Positions 10,411 to 19,746 of a DNA stretch of 64,000 nt are shown one piece after another. Each line of letters begins with the position of its first letter. Position 1 is the first letter of the stretch. The translations under genes were made by a program, and so were the position numbers. Source of the DNA: Mycosarcoma maydis (Eukaryota; Basidiomycota; Ustilaginomycetes; Ustilaginales); NCBI RefSeq assembly GCF_000328475.2, contig NC_026487.1:62001-126000 (forward strand). Reading direction: 5' to 3'. The notes beneath the pieces were generated by a model that made no database searches, was not told the origin of the DNA, and saw only the letters and a program-made list of their open reading frames with translations.

Positions 10411-10711
10411 CTGGGCGATCTCATCTTGCTACGTCATTTTGGGTGGATGTCAGTGCTGCACAGCACAACATGCGCTCCACAGGGCCACATGTGCCGAATA
10501 ACTTAGGTAGAGTGCGAGTAACTTGGGCGAAATGGCATGCAGTCTGGGACGTTTCGCTCAGCCGTTGGACTTGGTGATCAAGTCGTGAGTGTGCGTGAGT
10601 GTGCGTGAGAGTCCGTGAGGAATGGCAGGCGAGATTAAGGGTAGCGTGAGGTAACTATGTACAGGATGGGGAAAGGGGAGCGAGGGAAAGGGGATGGGAT
10701 TGGGCATGTGG
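10411..10711. other. Short convergent intergenic region
   Basis: This is the 3' flank shared by OPY2 (+) and ERG11 (-). It contains an imperfect run of GTGAGTGTGC-like decamers around 10583-10618 and nothing else I can name. Confidence 0.6.
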
Positions 10712-12397
10712 CTAGTCGAGGTGGAGGGATTCGGCTCGGGGGGTGAGGACGATGGCGCAACCGTTTTTGCTGGGAAGGACGACCATGCTTTGGTAGTCGG
10801 GATCGGGGAATTTGGAGTCGAGGTGCCATTTGAAGATGCGGACGAAGGTGGCTAGGATGACGCCGATCTGGAGATAGGCGAACTGCTCTCCGATGCACCG
10901 ATGTCTTCCGGCGCCAAAGGGAAGGTATGGGCTATTGGCACCGGTGGAGATCATTCCGAAGCCAAAGTCTTGCTTGTCCTCGCCCGAGTCCTGCATCGCC
11001 GCAGCGGTCGTAGCGTCCAACCACCGGTGTGGATCAAACTGGTCCGATGACTTCCAAATCTGAGGATCCACTTGCGACACGCCAGGTGCAGCCATAATGT
11101 AGTGGCCCTTGGGAATCACATAGTGGGCATCCGGCTCGGATTTAGTCGACGTCGGCGACGAGAGCGTAGGTGGAACGGCAAGGTCGGATTTCACATATCG
11201 CATGATGCTGTGCAGAGGCGGGTGCAGTCGCAACGTCTCTTTGACCACAGCATCCAGCAGAGGCACCGACGTCTTTTGCGTCTCGTAGTCGAGTTCCCTC
11301 AAACCACCGTGTCCGTCAGAGTACACGTTGAGCTGCTCCTCGTATAGCTCCTCGATGATTTCGGGTCGACTAGCCAGACGCAGAAACGCCCACGACGACG
11401 TGGCGCTGCTCGTGTGCTGACCCGCCATCAAGAGTGCAATCATCATATGTGCAATCTCGACGCCGCTGAGTGCACGTCCGTTCTTGTACTTTTGCTCGAT
11501 CAGTGCTGCGATCATATCGTTTTCGCCACTGGCGTCGTCGGCAGACGTGGATGCACCCGCAGCTCGTCGTTTCGCCACAATGTCCTGGTAGAACTGCGAC
11601 ATTTTCTTCTGCGCCCTGTCGCGTTTAAAGTTGCTCGGCAGCGGCAGGTTGGGAATCACAAAGTTGATCGGAGTGAAGCCCGAGTCGAGATCGTGATACA
11701 GTTGCGCAAATGACTTGTCGAGACCCTGTCTGACTTCCTTGCCCTGCAGCGTTCTGGATGCGGTCAGGATGATGAGTTCCGACATGGCTTGAAAAATATC
11801 GACTGTGATCGTCTTGCGCGTCTTGAGTGCGCTGAAACGCGCATCGCTCTTGATGTACTCTCGCACTTCATCCACGATCTGCGGCACGTAGACGCGAAAG
11901 TTTTCGATCGACAGACCCACCTTGACAAACTTTTTCTGCTCCATAAACACCGCATTAGGCACATCGTATACCACCTCTTTGCCAAACACGGGCGTGGTGA
12001 GGTGCGTATACGCGTCCTCTGCCGTCACCTGCTGATGCTTGGCGTTAAAGACGAGATTGCTTCCCTTGGGTCCCAACGCCACCGTGATCTTGCGTCCGAG
12101 CAGAACAAACGTGAACACATCGCCATACTTTTCGCGGCATTCGAAAAAGAACTTGTAAGGGTCGATACCATAGTAGATCGCCGATCCAATCACAGGCACA
12201 AAGTGAAACACCACCGGAGGATGATTCTTGGGAGTCGCAAGCAGAAGCTGCGATGCTACGTTGAGAACGACCGCGAGCAAGGGAAGCAAAACGAGCACCG
12301 TGATGGTTTTGATCCAGGCCGAAGAATCGGCGAGAGGCGTAAGCGCAAACAGCTGGTCGAGCAACGACGCTGTCGCCGAAGACGAGGAGGCCACCAT
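10712..12397 (-). CDS. ERG11: Lanosterol 14-alpha-demethylase, CYP51 (azole target)
   Basis: A 561-residue ER-bound cytochrome P450 that removes the 14-alpha methyl group of lanosterol or eburicol in ergosterol synthesis. The ATG at 12395-12397 starts MVASSSSATASLLDQ. Upstream codons are open but lack a better ATG. An N-terminal membrane helix lies at about 25-50 (VLVLLPLLAVVLNVASQLLL). CYP51 hallmarks follow: the B-C region YTHLTTPVFGKEVVYDVPN, the I-helix MIALLMAGQHTSSATSSW, the K-helix ETLRLHPP, and the heme loop FGAGRHRCIGE with axial Cys 501. The tyrosines of the B-C region correspond to the area where azole-resistance changes are known in other fungi. It is intronless. The length equals what I recall for the U. 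maydis enzyme. The neighbouring nucleobase permease lies in tandem on the same strand. Confidence 0.98.
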   Translation of the reverse strand: MVASSSSATASLLDQLFALTPLADSSAWIKTITVLVLLPLLAVVLNVASQLLLATPKNHPPVVFHFVPVIGSAIYYGIDPYKFFFECREKYGDVFTFVLLGRKITVALGPKGSNLVFNAKHQQVTAEDAYTHLTTPVFGKEVVYDVPNAVFMEQKKFVKVGLSIENFRVYVPQIVDEVREYIKSDARFSALKTRKTITVDIFQAMSELIILTASRTLQGKEVRQGLDKSFAQLYHDLDSGFTPINFVIPNLPLPSNFKRDRAQKKMSQFYQDIVAKRRAAGASTSADDASGENDMIAALIEQKYKNGRALSGVEIAHMMIALLMAGQHTSSATSSWAFLRLASRPEIIEELYEEQLNVYSDGHGGLRELDYETQKTSVPLLDAVVKETLRLHPPLHSIMRYVKSDLAVPPTLSSPTSTKSEPDAHYVIPKGHYIMAAPGVSQVDPQIWKSSDQFDPHRWLDATTAAAMQDSGEDKQDFGFGMISTGANSPYLPFGAGRHRCIGEQFAYLQIGVILATFVRIFKWHLDSKFPDPDYQSMVVLPSKNGCAIVLTPRAESLHLD

Positions 12398-12530
12398 GAG
12401 TACGCAAGTGTACGACAACCACGTCGGTCTGTGTGGATCGTGTTGGTGATGATGGAGATCCAGCAAGAATCGACACGATCTGCTCGATAAGCACGCCAGT
12501 CTCGAGCTGATGCACATTCAGGAAGCACGA

Positions 12531-12576
12531 AACACACACACACACTCACGCGCACACACATATACACACGCGCGCC
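12531..12576. repeat. CA/CG-rich microsatellite
   Basis: A degenerate ACACAC tract interrupted by TC, GCGC and TATA, in the ERG11 5' flank. Confidence 0.85.
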
Positions 12577-12728
12577 GCCCAAAATCCTAAATCGTGAGTC
12601 GTGAATCACGAATGATTTTCGCAGCGCATGATGAGCGTCAGCGTGAGCGGCTCAAGTTATTTTATTAAATCTTGGTTTCATTGATTCGTGATTGTGTTGC
12701 TTGAGAAGAAATCGCTCACTATTGACCA

Positions 12729-12768
12729 TTTCTTTTTTCTTTTTTCTTTTTTCTTTCTTTTTTCTCGT
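12729..12768. repeat. Heptamer tandem repeat (TTTTTTC)
   Basis: Pyrimidine tract with a clear 7-bp period and one shortened unit. Confidence 0.8.
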
Positions 12769-12920
12769 TTTTGGTTTTTGGACAGAGACTCGAAATGAGC
12801 GTACAGCCAATCATTCTCACCGCGTTGGTGCAGCCAAAATCGGATGATCATGTTGCACGAACTTGACCGCTCACCTTTCGCAGCCCCCCAAAACGGTCAG
12901 CGCATCATTCGTGATTCACG

Positions 12921-12970
12921 ATTCGTGATTCGTGATTCGTGATTCGCTCTTCGCTCTTCGCTCTTCGCTC
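12921..12970. repeat. Two adjacent heptamer arrays (ATTCGTG then CGCTCTT)
   Basis: Units of ATTCGTG run from 12921 to about 12946 and pass directly into units of CGCTCTT to 12970. Both have period 7. Confidence 0.9.
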
Positions 12971-13254
12971 ATCGTTGCAATCAGAATATTATCGTGAATC
13001 ACGAATCGGCTCGAATCGACAATCGGCTGATCGCTGAAATCGGGCCACTTGGCGTGAAAGCATCAACCACGCTCCCTACCTGGAAAGCCACGAGCAAGCA
13101 TGGTAAAACACAAACGAATGGGCGATTCGCCAAAGACAAACAACAAACAAACATGCTCGAATGAGGTATACATGAATATAAAGTACAAGCGAAGCGTAAA
13201 AGAAAAGATCAAGGCGTTCCAGTGGATTGAGAGTCTGTGAGTGTTCGGGGACGA

Positions 13255-15003
13255 TCATTTCTGCAGATAGTAGTCCGAGCTCGAGACTTGCTGTTGCTGA
13301 GCGGTGGAGACATCGGCCTTGTAATCCGAGCCCTTCTCAATGTCGCTGGCGGTGTGCAAAGCGTCAGCGTCGTCGACGGGCATTTCGGAACCGTGCCACA
13401 TATCGGCCTCCCAGCTTTCGGGCTCCAAGAATTGCCTGTGCTCCCGCACCGACACACCTCCAGGGACCGGGAACACCTCGCACAGTGCCACATACACCAT
13501 GCCTGCCACGAGGAATCCAATCGGGTAAGCCAGGATGTACATCCTCTGCGCGGTGAGCGAGACCTCTGCGCCCAGCACGCCGGCAAAGCCTGCCACCGTC
13601 ATGGCGATACCGGCAATGTACGCCACAAACGCGCGCACATTGATACCGTTCCAGTAGTGGTACATGTGCGGAACGGTGGTGTCCGACTTGCCCGAGCTCG
13701 CCGAGAAGAGCGACGGCATATCGAGCTTGCCGCGCTTGACAATGTAGTAGTCCGCCATCATGGTTCCGCTCAGACTCGAGAGGAAGAGCGAGTAGGCCGA
13801 CAGGTACGTGGCAAAGTTGTTGCTGTCCTTGAGCAGGTTCCACGGACACATGGCAAAGCCCACCGCCGCCGCCACCAAGCTACCCCGACGGATATTGATG
13901 TAGCGAGGACACGCCGCCGCCAGGTCGTGACCCGCCGAGAGCGAATTCGCAGCAATGTTGACACCAATCTGTCCAATGATGAAAGCAAAAGCAATAAAGA
14001 ACACGCCTGCCCTCGCCTTGGAATCGTAGGGGTCCATCTTGAGCCTCTGACCGAGCAGATCCACGGGGTTCCAGATGAGTTTGCCATAGATGACCTGGCT
14101 TGAACTGGCAATGATGATGCCCAAGAAGCTCGTCAACGAAAACGTCAGAGGAATCGCCAACAGCTGCGACCACTTGACTGAAGTCTTGTTCTTGGCCATT
14201 CTGGAAATGTCGGGGATGTTGAGAACGAGCGTAGCCATGTTGGAGATGCACGACATGAGCGAGGCGACAAACGTCCACGAGAACTTGGATCCTTTCAAAG
14301 TGGCGGACTGATGCACGATGGGTCCAAGACCCTTGGCGTCAGCGACCGACCATGCGAAAAAGGCAATCGCCGCGATCGGCACCACGATCGACTTGAAGTT
14401 GAAGAACAGCCGAATCTTTGTAGGGTGCGTAATCACCAATGGGATCGAGATGAGCGAAAACAGGAAGAACGACAGGAACTGTTGGCTCGTAACGCCCGCG
14501 CTTTCGGGGAGATGGTTGGGCATCCTCGCGTAGCTGGGGAACATGCTCTCGATTACCAACGTGACACACTGTCCACCGATGTATGCCTGTACACCGTACC
14601 AGATGCAAGCCATCGCCGAGCGGTTGATAATCGGCCAGATCGCGCCCCACACACCAAACGTACTGCGCGCCAGGATCGGAAACGAGACATGGTAGACCGC
14701 ACCGATTCGAGCCGTCATAACTACCAAAAACGCCACGCAAAAGTAACCTACGATGATGGCGGCCCAAGCCTGCGACCAAGTGAGACCCGCAGATACGGCG
14801 GTTGAAGCAATCATAAACGTGTTGAGATTGAGACCATCAGAGATCCAGAAGGCGGTGAAATCGATCCAGCCCCAAGTACGGCGCTCAGGCGGAACGGGGA
14901 GCAAATCGGCGTTGCGAAGCAGGGCATTGCCACGCGATTCGCCAGGTCGACGCTCAGAGCCCTTGATGGTGGCCGCGTTGATGGCGCGCTTGAGCAACGT
15001 CAT
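13255..15003 (-). CDS. NCS1-family nucleobase permease (uracil/allantoin Fur type)
   Basis: A 582-residue, about 12-helix plasma-membrane symporter that would import uracil, allantoin or a related base with protons. The ATG at 15001-15003 is the first in frame. A hydrophilic N terminus with WGWIDFTAFWISDGLN precedes the first helix. Further Fur-type blocks include ILARSTFGVWGAIWPI, NIPDISRMAKN, GVNIAANSLSAGHDLAAACP with YINIRRG, and CPWNLLKDSNNF. The acidic C-terminal tail (about 540-582) could carry ubiquitination-dependent endocytosis signals; that is inference. It is intronless. It lies in tandem with ERG11, but nothing in the sequence links their functions. Substrate choice among uracil, uridine, allantoin and hydantoin types cannot be fixed by eye. 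Confidence 0.93.
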   Translation of the reverse strand: MTLLKRAINAATIKGSERRPGESRGNALLRNADLLPVPPERRTWGWIDFTAFWISDGLNLNTFMIASTAVSAGLTWSQAWAAIIVGYFCVAFLVVMTARIGAVYHVSFPILARSTFGVWGAIWPIINRSAMACIWYGVQAYIGGQCVTLVIESMFPSYARMPNHLPESAGVTSQQFLSFFLFSLISIPLVITHPTKIRLFFNFKSIVVPIAAIAFFAWSVADAKGLGPIVHQSATLKGSKFSWTFVASLMSCISNMATLVLNIPDISRMAKNKTSVKWSQLLAIPLTFSLTSFLGIIIASSSQVIYGKLIWNPVDLLGQRLKMDPYDSKARAGVFFIAFAFIIGQIGVNIAANSLSAGHDLAAACPRYINIRRGSLVAAAVGFAMCPWNLLKDSNNFATYLSAYSLFLSSLSGTMMADYYIVKRGKLDMPSLFSASSGKSDTTVPHMYHYWNGINVRAFVAYIAGIAMTVAGFAGVLGAEVSLTAQRMYILAYPIGFLVAGMVYVALCEVFPVPGGVSVREHRQFLEPESWEADMWHGSEMPVDDADALHTASDIEKGSDYKADVSTAQQQQVSSSDYYLQK

Positions 15004-16520
15004 TGTGTAGTAGTAGGAGCGCGGGCGAGGAGATGGTTTCGCAAGGAGGAGGAAGATGGACTTTTCTTTACTGTTTTTTTTTTTTTTTTTGAAGGATTGA
15101 GAGCTGGCAAGAGGAGGGTGAGTGAGATGCGGAAGAGATGGACTGGGATAACATGTGATACGAGGTCTATGTTATATGTTGATCTGTGGAATGTCAAGAT
15201 GTGTCGCATGAGCGAGTTAGCTAGCATGCAGCTACAGTATCTGTATCGAGAGTCTCTACCGTGGATAGCGCCAGCCAACCCAAAAGTCAAGATAAGCTTG
15301 CAGGCGAGGCGGAAGCAACGCGTGGCAAACACGCATGGCTGGCTGCCGTTACGGAACAAATGCACGAGACCTCGGCAGCCAGAAGCGGCAACTCGAGCGA
15401 GCATTTGCGACTCATGATTTGTTGAACGCATCCAAAGGCGGGGAGAAGGGTGCAAGGCAGACGCCGCCAAGACTCACAGACGCTTGATTGCGGTGGATTG
15501 ACAGAGAGTCGTGAGTTTGCTGTTTGCTTATCTCTGGCGGGTTGTAAGTTTGCTGCTCATGATTGGCCTAGCCTTGGAAACTTGACCGTGCATACAGTAC
15601 TGTATTTGACAGGCGTGAGTTGCCAACAAAATTCAACGTTACAGTAACTTACTGTATGTACAGTGTGAGTACAGTAGATTCACGATTTACAGTACCATTC
15701 TTTCCCGCGTTCCTCCACGCTCTCTGTGTATACGGTACAATCGTGAATACAATTCACGATTCACGTCTCGGCGATTGGTGATTGTCATCTGTCAAAAATC
15801 TGACCGACGCGCAGAGACGGCCGAGTTTGCGAACCTAATCGGCCTGCTCACCATGAGCAGCTGACTAGTTGAATCGTGAGTCCTCCGTCGTCATCCGTTC
15901 CATACATCTTGAACGCGTGTCACATATGCGGCACTTCTGTGCATCAAAGCACAGTACAAACACTCTTCACTGTATCGCGTCCTCATCACAAGATGCAAGT
16001 ACAGCGCAAACACGAAAGCACTGTGCACGTTGCCACACTGAAATACCCTCTCGCGCATGAGCTCACGTTGGCTTCGATCCATGTTGAGCCTGGCCGCAGG
16101 TTTGCCTCGCTAAGAGCGGCGCCCTAGCATCGGTTCATCGCAACCGTGTTCTCCCCACCCTCCCCCGCAATCAGCGAGCTCTCCTCTCGTATCGATCGTG
16201 CCTGTGTGCGGCAAATGTCGGCTCGCGAATCGCTTCTCAGTGAGCTGCGTGCTCTGCTCGCGGTCAAACAAGATAGCAAACTCGGCCGCTGCCTCCCCCA
16301 CCGCTGCTCAATCTTTTTATCGCTTGATGCGTATCTCGAAATTCGGATAATCGCTCATCTCGCTTCCCCACCCTTTCACACGCTATCGCCCCGTTCCCTC
16401 GTCACTGCTTGGCACCGACCTATCATCTAGCAATCTTGATCGGGATCGCACATGGCATTGAGCAAGCAGGGTCCATGAGTACAAGAGTGTTCCAAAGCCA
16501 AAAATTTCGAGATAAAGCTT
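15004..16520. other. Intergenic region
   Basis: This 1.5 kb gap separates the permease start from the 3' end of the DUF1338 gene. A 16-base T run lies near 15075-15090 in the permease leader. Around 15590-15690 several TACAGTA words cluster, some in opposite orientation. CGTGA words are common near 15730-15780. I see no gene. Confidence 0.55.
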
Positions 16521-18200
16521 TTACGCGTCCTGGCGCGTTGCTATCTCGCGCACTATCTCTCCCATATCGGTGCCTAAGACGGTGCCCACCTCGATAAGAC
16601 TCTGGCTCTGCTGTTCGGTGTAGAGAGCAAAGTAGTCCAAGATGGTTCCGCCCACCGCGGCTTGTAGCGTAGCTCTCGCCTCCCAAGCTTCCATCTGCAA
16701 TCGCGGGTCCAGAGGTAGCGACGCGGTGGCTTGGGGAAGATTGCTTTGAAAGATACCCGCTGCCGAAGCGGGCAAAAAGTCCTCGTACGTGATAGGCTCT
16801 GCATGCAATGCTCCACTCTTGACCATATCGGCTAGCAAGTCACAAGAAGCAGAGGCTTGACTTTGGCGCTCCCACATGTTCTTGGCCAGCTGACCGTCGT
16901 TGATGCTGAACGTAAAGTAGCCCAACCCTTGTCGCAGCAGTTCATCTTTGCTATCCGGAAACCCATCCTGGAAGACGTGTTGCATAATCTGAACGCATTC
17001 CTCCTTTTCCATCTTTGCTCCACTCTTCTGCTCCACCTCTCTCTTCCTGCACGCCACTTGTTGCATCAGCGCATCGTACAGCTGAGCGCCTTTGCGCGTG
17101 AGAGCTTGACCTCTCGCCTCGATCTCTCCGAACCTCGCCTTGTGCCTGCCTTCCACCGTGCCCGTGTTGCCACCTAGAAACTCGACGCTTTCCGAGAGTG
17201 CGTGGAAACTTGTCTGCCTCAAGTACACCTCGTTCTCCCTCCTAGGTGGACCCTCGATGACGTCCTTGGCATCAATGCCACGAGCGAGCATGGTGCGCTG
17301 CACCTGGTCAATGTCCAGCGTTCGTGGCGTCAAGTGGTTGATGTGAGGACCGCGGAAGCTGACTATGTCGGCAACAAGCGCGTGCGTTTCAGCCAGCAAG
17401 TTGTACTGCTCCAGTGACACGGGCGTGTCCTTGTGCCACGCGAAAATATCCACCACGCGCTCGACAAACTCCAACGCTTCGTCGCGCGTCAGACCACTGA
17501 CCTTGCTGTCGTCTTGATAATCCTTGCACGTCTGCAGATCCATTTCGGCTTTGACGAGCAACTCGATGCATCGTTCTGAAACAATTTGCCTGTTTTCCAG
17601 TAGCTGCTTGGCCAACATTCTCGTCTCGTCATCCGCAATGCAGTCCAGTCGAAGCAGACTGCAGAAGATCCGGAAGGGGTTCTTGACCAGGTTCTCTCTT
17701 CCCACCGGTCGAAATGCGGTTGCATGGATGGGTAGTTTGGCATCGCGCATTAGGTCGTAGTAGCCCACGGGATGCATTCCAAATACTTTGAAGATCCTTG
17801 CTAGCAGCGAAAGCTCTTGGGCGGTGCCGACGCGGATCGCGCCGTGACGCTCGACGTACAGCCTCGAGATTTCGTCGTCGCTGATCGTGTTCGCGGCGGC
17901 GCGAATCACGTCCGAGTTGACGCTCGAGATGATCGAGACGAGTTCGCCGTAGAGCGGTACTTCACAGCGGTACATGGACGACATGCATGACGCGAGCAGC
18001 GCACGCATCTGACTGCTCGTCAACGCTTTGCTCGAGATCGACGACGTGGACGACGACACTTCGCTCTCGTCCGTGCTGCTGAGCGCCGGCAACGTCTGCG
18101 ATTGCGATTCCTCAAAGCTCGCTGTCAGGTCCAACGTCGTCGTCAACTTTTCCGACATCACCGACCTTGTTGCGCGTATCACGTTCGCTTGTACGCCCAT
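16521..18200 (-). CDS. DUF1338 / HglS-type 2-oxoadipate dioxygenase-decarboxylase
   Basis: A 559-residue protein of the DUF1338 family (bacterial HglS/YdcJ, plant FLO7). These Fe(II) enzymes convert 2-oxoadipate to D-2-hydroxyglutarate in lysine breakdown. The domain spans about 60-555. Conserved blocks include GMHPVGYYDLMR, HATAFRPVG with His 159 and Arg 164, FRGPHINHLTPRTLDID with His 286 and 289, and the central FHALSESVEFLGGN with GKA-like basic residues following. The His in HATAF and in HINH are plausible metal ligands; that is inferred from motif conservation. I chose the ATG at 18198-18200 (context AAGATGG). The frame is also open to an ATG at 18447-18449, which would add 83 residues. 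The gene is divergent from an ALDH7 gene, whose product acts earlier in the same pathway. Confidence 0.85.
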   Translation of the reverse strand: MGVQANVIRATRSVMSEKLTTTLDLTASFEESQSQTLPALSSTDESEVSSSTSSISSKALTSSQMRALLASCMSSMYRCEVPLYGELVSIISSVNSDVIRAAANTISDDEISRLYVERHGAIRVGTAQELSLLARIFKVFGMHPVGYYDLMRDAKLPIHATAFRPVGRENLVKNPFRIFCSLLRLDCIADDETRMLAKQLLENRQIVSERCIELLVKAEMDLQTCKDYQDDSKVSGLTRDEALEFVERVVDIFAWHKDTPVSLEQYNLLAETHALVADIVSFRGPHINHLTPRTLDIDQVQRTMLARGIDAKDVIEGPPRRENEVYLRQTSFHALSESVEFLGGNTGTVEGRHKARFGEIEARGQALTRKGAQLYDALMQQVACRKREVEQKSGAKMEKEECVQIMQHVFQDGFPDSKDELLRQGLGYFTFSINDGQLAKNMWERQSQASASCDLLADMVKSGALHAEPITYEDFLPASAAGIFQSNLPQATASLPLDPRLQMEAWEARATLQAAVGGTILDYFALYTEQQSQSLIEVGTVLGTDMGEIVREIATRQDA

Positions 18201-18639
18201 CTTGTTCGTCTTCCTACTCGATTTCTTTTCCACCGCTGTATCACTATACGCTCGACGTGGTACACCGTCCAACGACGCAATCGTACGCAGGTACAGTTGT
18301 GCAACAGCCGGATGCACGTCGCAACGATCAGTTGTCTGACTTCCACGACGATCCCGTCGCTGCTTACAGTTCGCTGTCTCGGCGTAATCCGTGGCGGTAC
18401 TTTGCAAAGAGACGAATGTATACCTTGCACGTGTGTCGGTAGTGTACATAACAGGCAAGTCGAGAACCAAGTGCGATTCAGACGTTCATCTGCGTCCTGT
18501 TGGCATGCGTGGACGTGTTTGTAAAAGCGCAAGGAGGATGTGGAAAGACCCAGTCTCCAATGAGCGGTGGAGCGCGATTGATATATGCGCCTGCGCACGA
18601 CCTCGGCTATCATATCAACACAACGCAGCGAGGAAAGGC

Positions 18640-18681
18640 AACAGACAACAGACAACAGACAACAGACAACAGACAACAGAC
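18640..18681. repeat. Heptamer tandem repeat (AACAGAC)
   Basis: Six perfect 7-bp units in the divergent promoter region. Confidence 0.95.
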
Positions 18682-18949
18682 AGCAGCGGCAACTTGCTCG
18701 GCATACCACATACACACAGCATCCGTTTGCATTCGGTCTACGAAATGAAAGCGCAACAGCGATCATGACTGAGCTTCGCGCTTATCAGTCTACACTCGTC
18801 ACTATTTCGTGTTTGCGCAGAGCAAGTCAAGACACAGACGCCGCGCCGTAGCTGGCGTGGCTGCCGTAGAGATAAAGTCGCACATCGCAACCCACTGCGC
18901 TGTTTGACAAGCCGATCCTGCACTATGCTTTTTTAGCACTTGTCTCTTG

Positions 18950-18970
18950 CTCTTTGCTCTTTGCTCTTTG
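18950..18970. repeat. Heptamer tandem repeat (CTCTTTG)
   Basis: Three perfect 7-bp units, followed by CGCTTTTC-like octamers. Confidence 0.85.
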
Positions 18971-19746
18971 TTCGCTTTTCCGCTTTTCCGCTGTTCGCTC
19001 CATCCCTTTGGTACGTGCGTGCACTGCGCGTTGTCATGTATGCTTAGTATGCTTAGTCATGTGAGAGTCGGTTACACACCTCACAGGTGCAACCGCTGAT
19101 TTGGCGGCAGCTGGAACCAGACACGGCGAAATGCCGAGAAAACGGGGCGCAGCTCGGCAAATCGCCGACCTACAGAAGGCGCCACGCCAGTTGGCGGCAA
19201 TTCTCCGCTCGAAATGTGCCACAATCGGCACGCTCATTCCACGGCTCTCGCTCGTTGTAAGCGCCAAAGTGTGGGTCTGCTGATCGCGGCTAAACAGTTC
19301 GACGTGGCGATGAGGATGCGTGTCAAGTGGATATCAGACCGGAAGAGGATACGCAGTGTCGAGCCATCACCGTCAAACGCGACATGCCCACCGCCTACAG
19401 CGCACGGCGCGCTGTGTGCAACAAGTGTAATGTGGTAGCTCTCATATTCTGCACAATTGCTTTCCTTGACCAGTCAATGTGGTCCTGGACACGGTGTATG
19501 GCACCGCATGCAAATTGGTGATACGCTCAACTGTCTTGCGCCGCTGCTGACCAGGATGAGGCAGAAGGGACCATTTCTTGCGATCTCACGATATAAAACG
19601 ATGGTCAACTGAGCTCGCAGCTGCTTCTCTTCCCCCAAAATTCATTGTCCTGCTCGATCCTACTCTCCCTCTACGCTCAGCTGGCGACATTGACACTTAT
19701 TTTCACAAGCACTGCTATCATCTGCTGCAAGCCGTTCTCGTTCAAC

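Larger units (their letters stand above)
12398..13254. other. Repeat-rich intergenic region upstream of ERG11
   Basis: It contains a CA-rich microsatellite (12531-12576), a T-rich heptamer array (12729-12768) and two back-to-back heptamer arrays (12921-12970). CGTGA-type words are frequent. No gene is supported. Confidence 0.65.
18201..19746. promoter_or_regulatory. Shared divergent upstream region of the DUF1338 and ALDH7 genes
   Basis: About 1.5 kb separates the two starts. A TATAAAA box at 19592-19598 is 149 bases before the ALDH7 ATG and on its strand. The region also has an AACAGAC heptamer array (18640-18681), a CTCTTTG array (18950-18970) and GC-rich CGCCAA/TTGGCG words at 19095-19205. 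A common regulator is plausible but no known operator was recognised. Confidence 0.5.
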
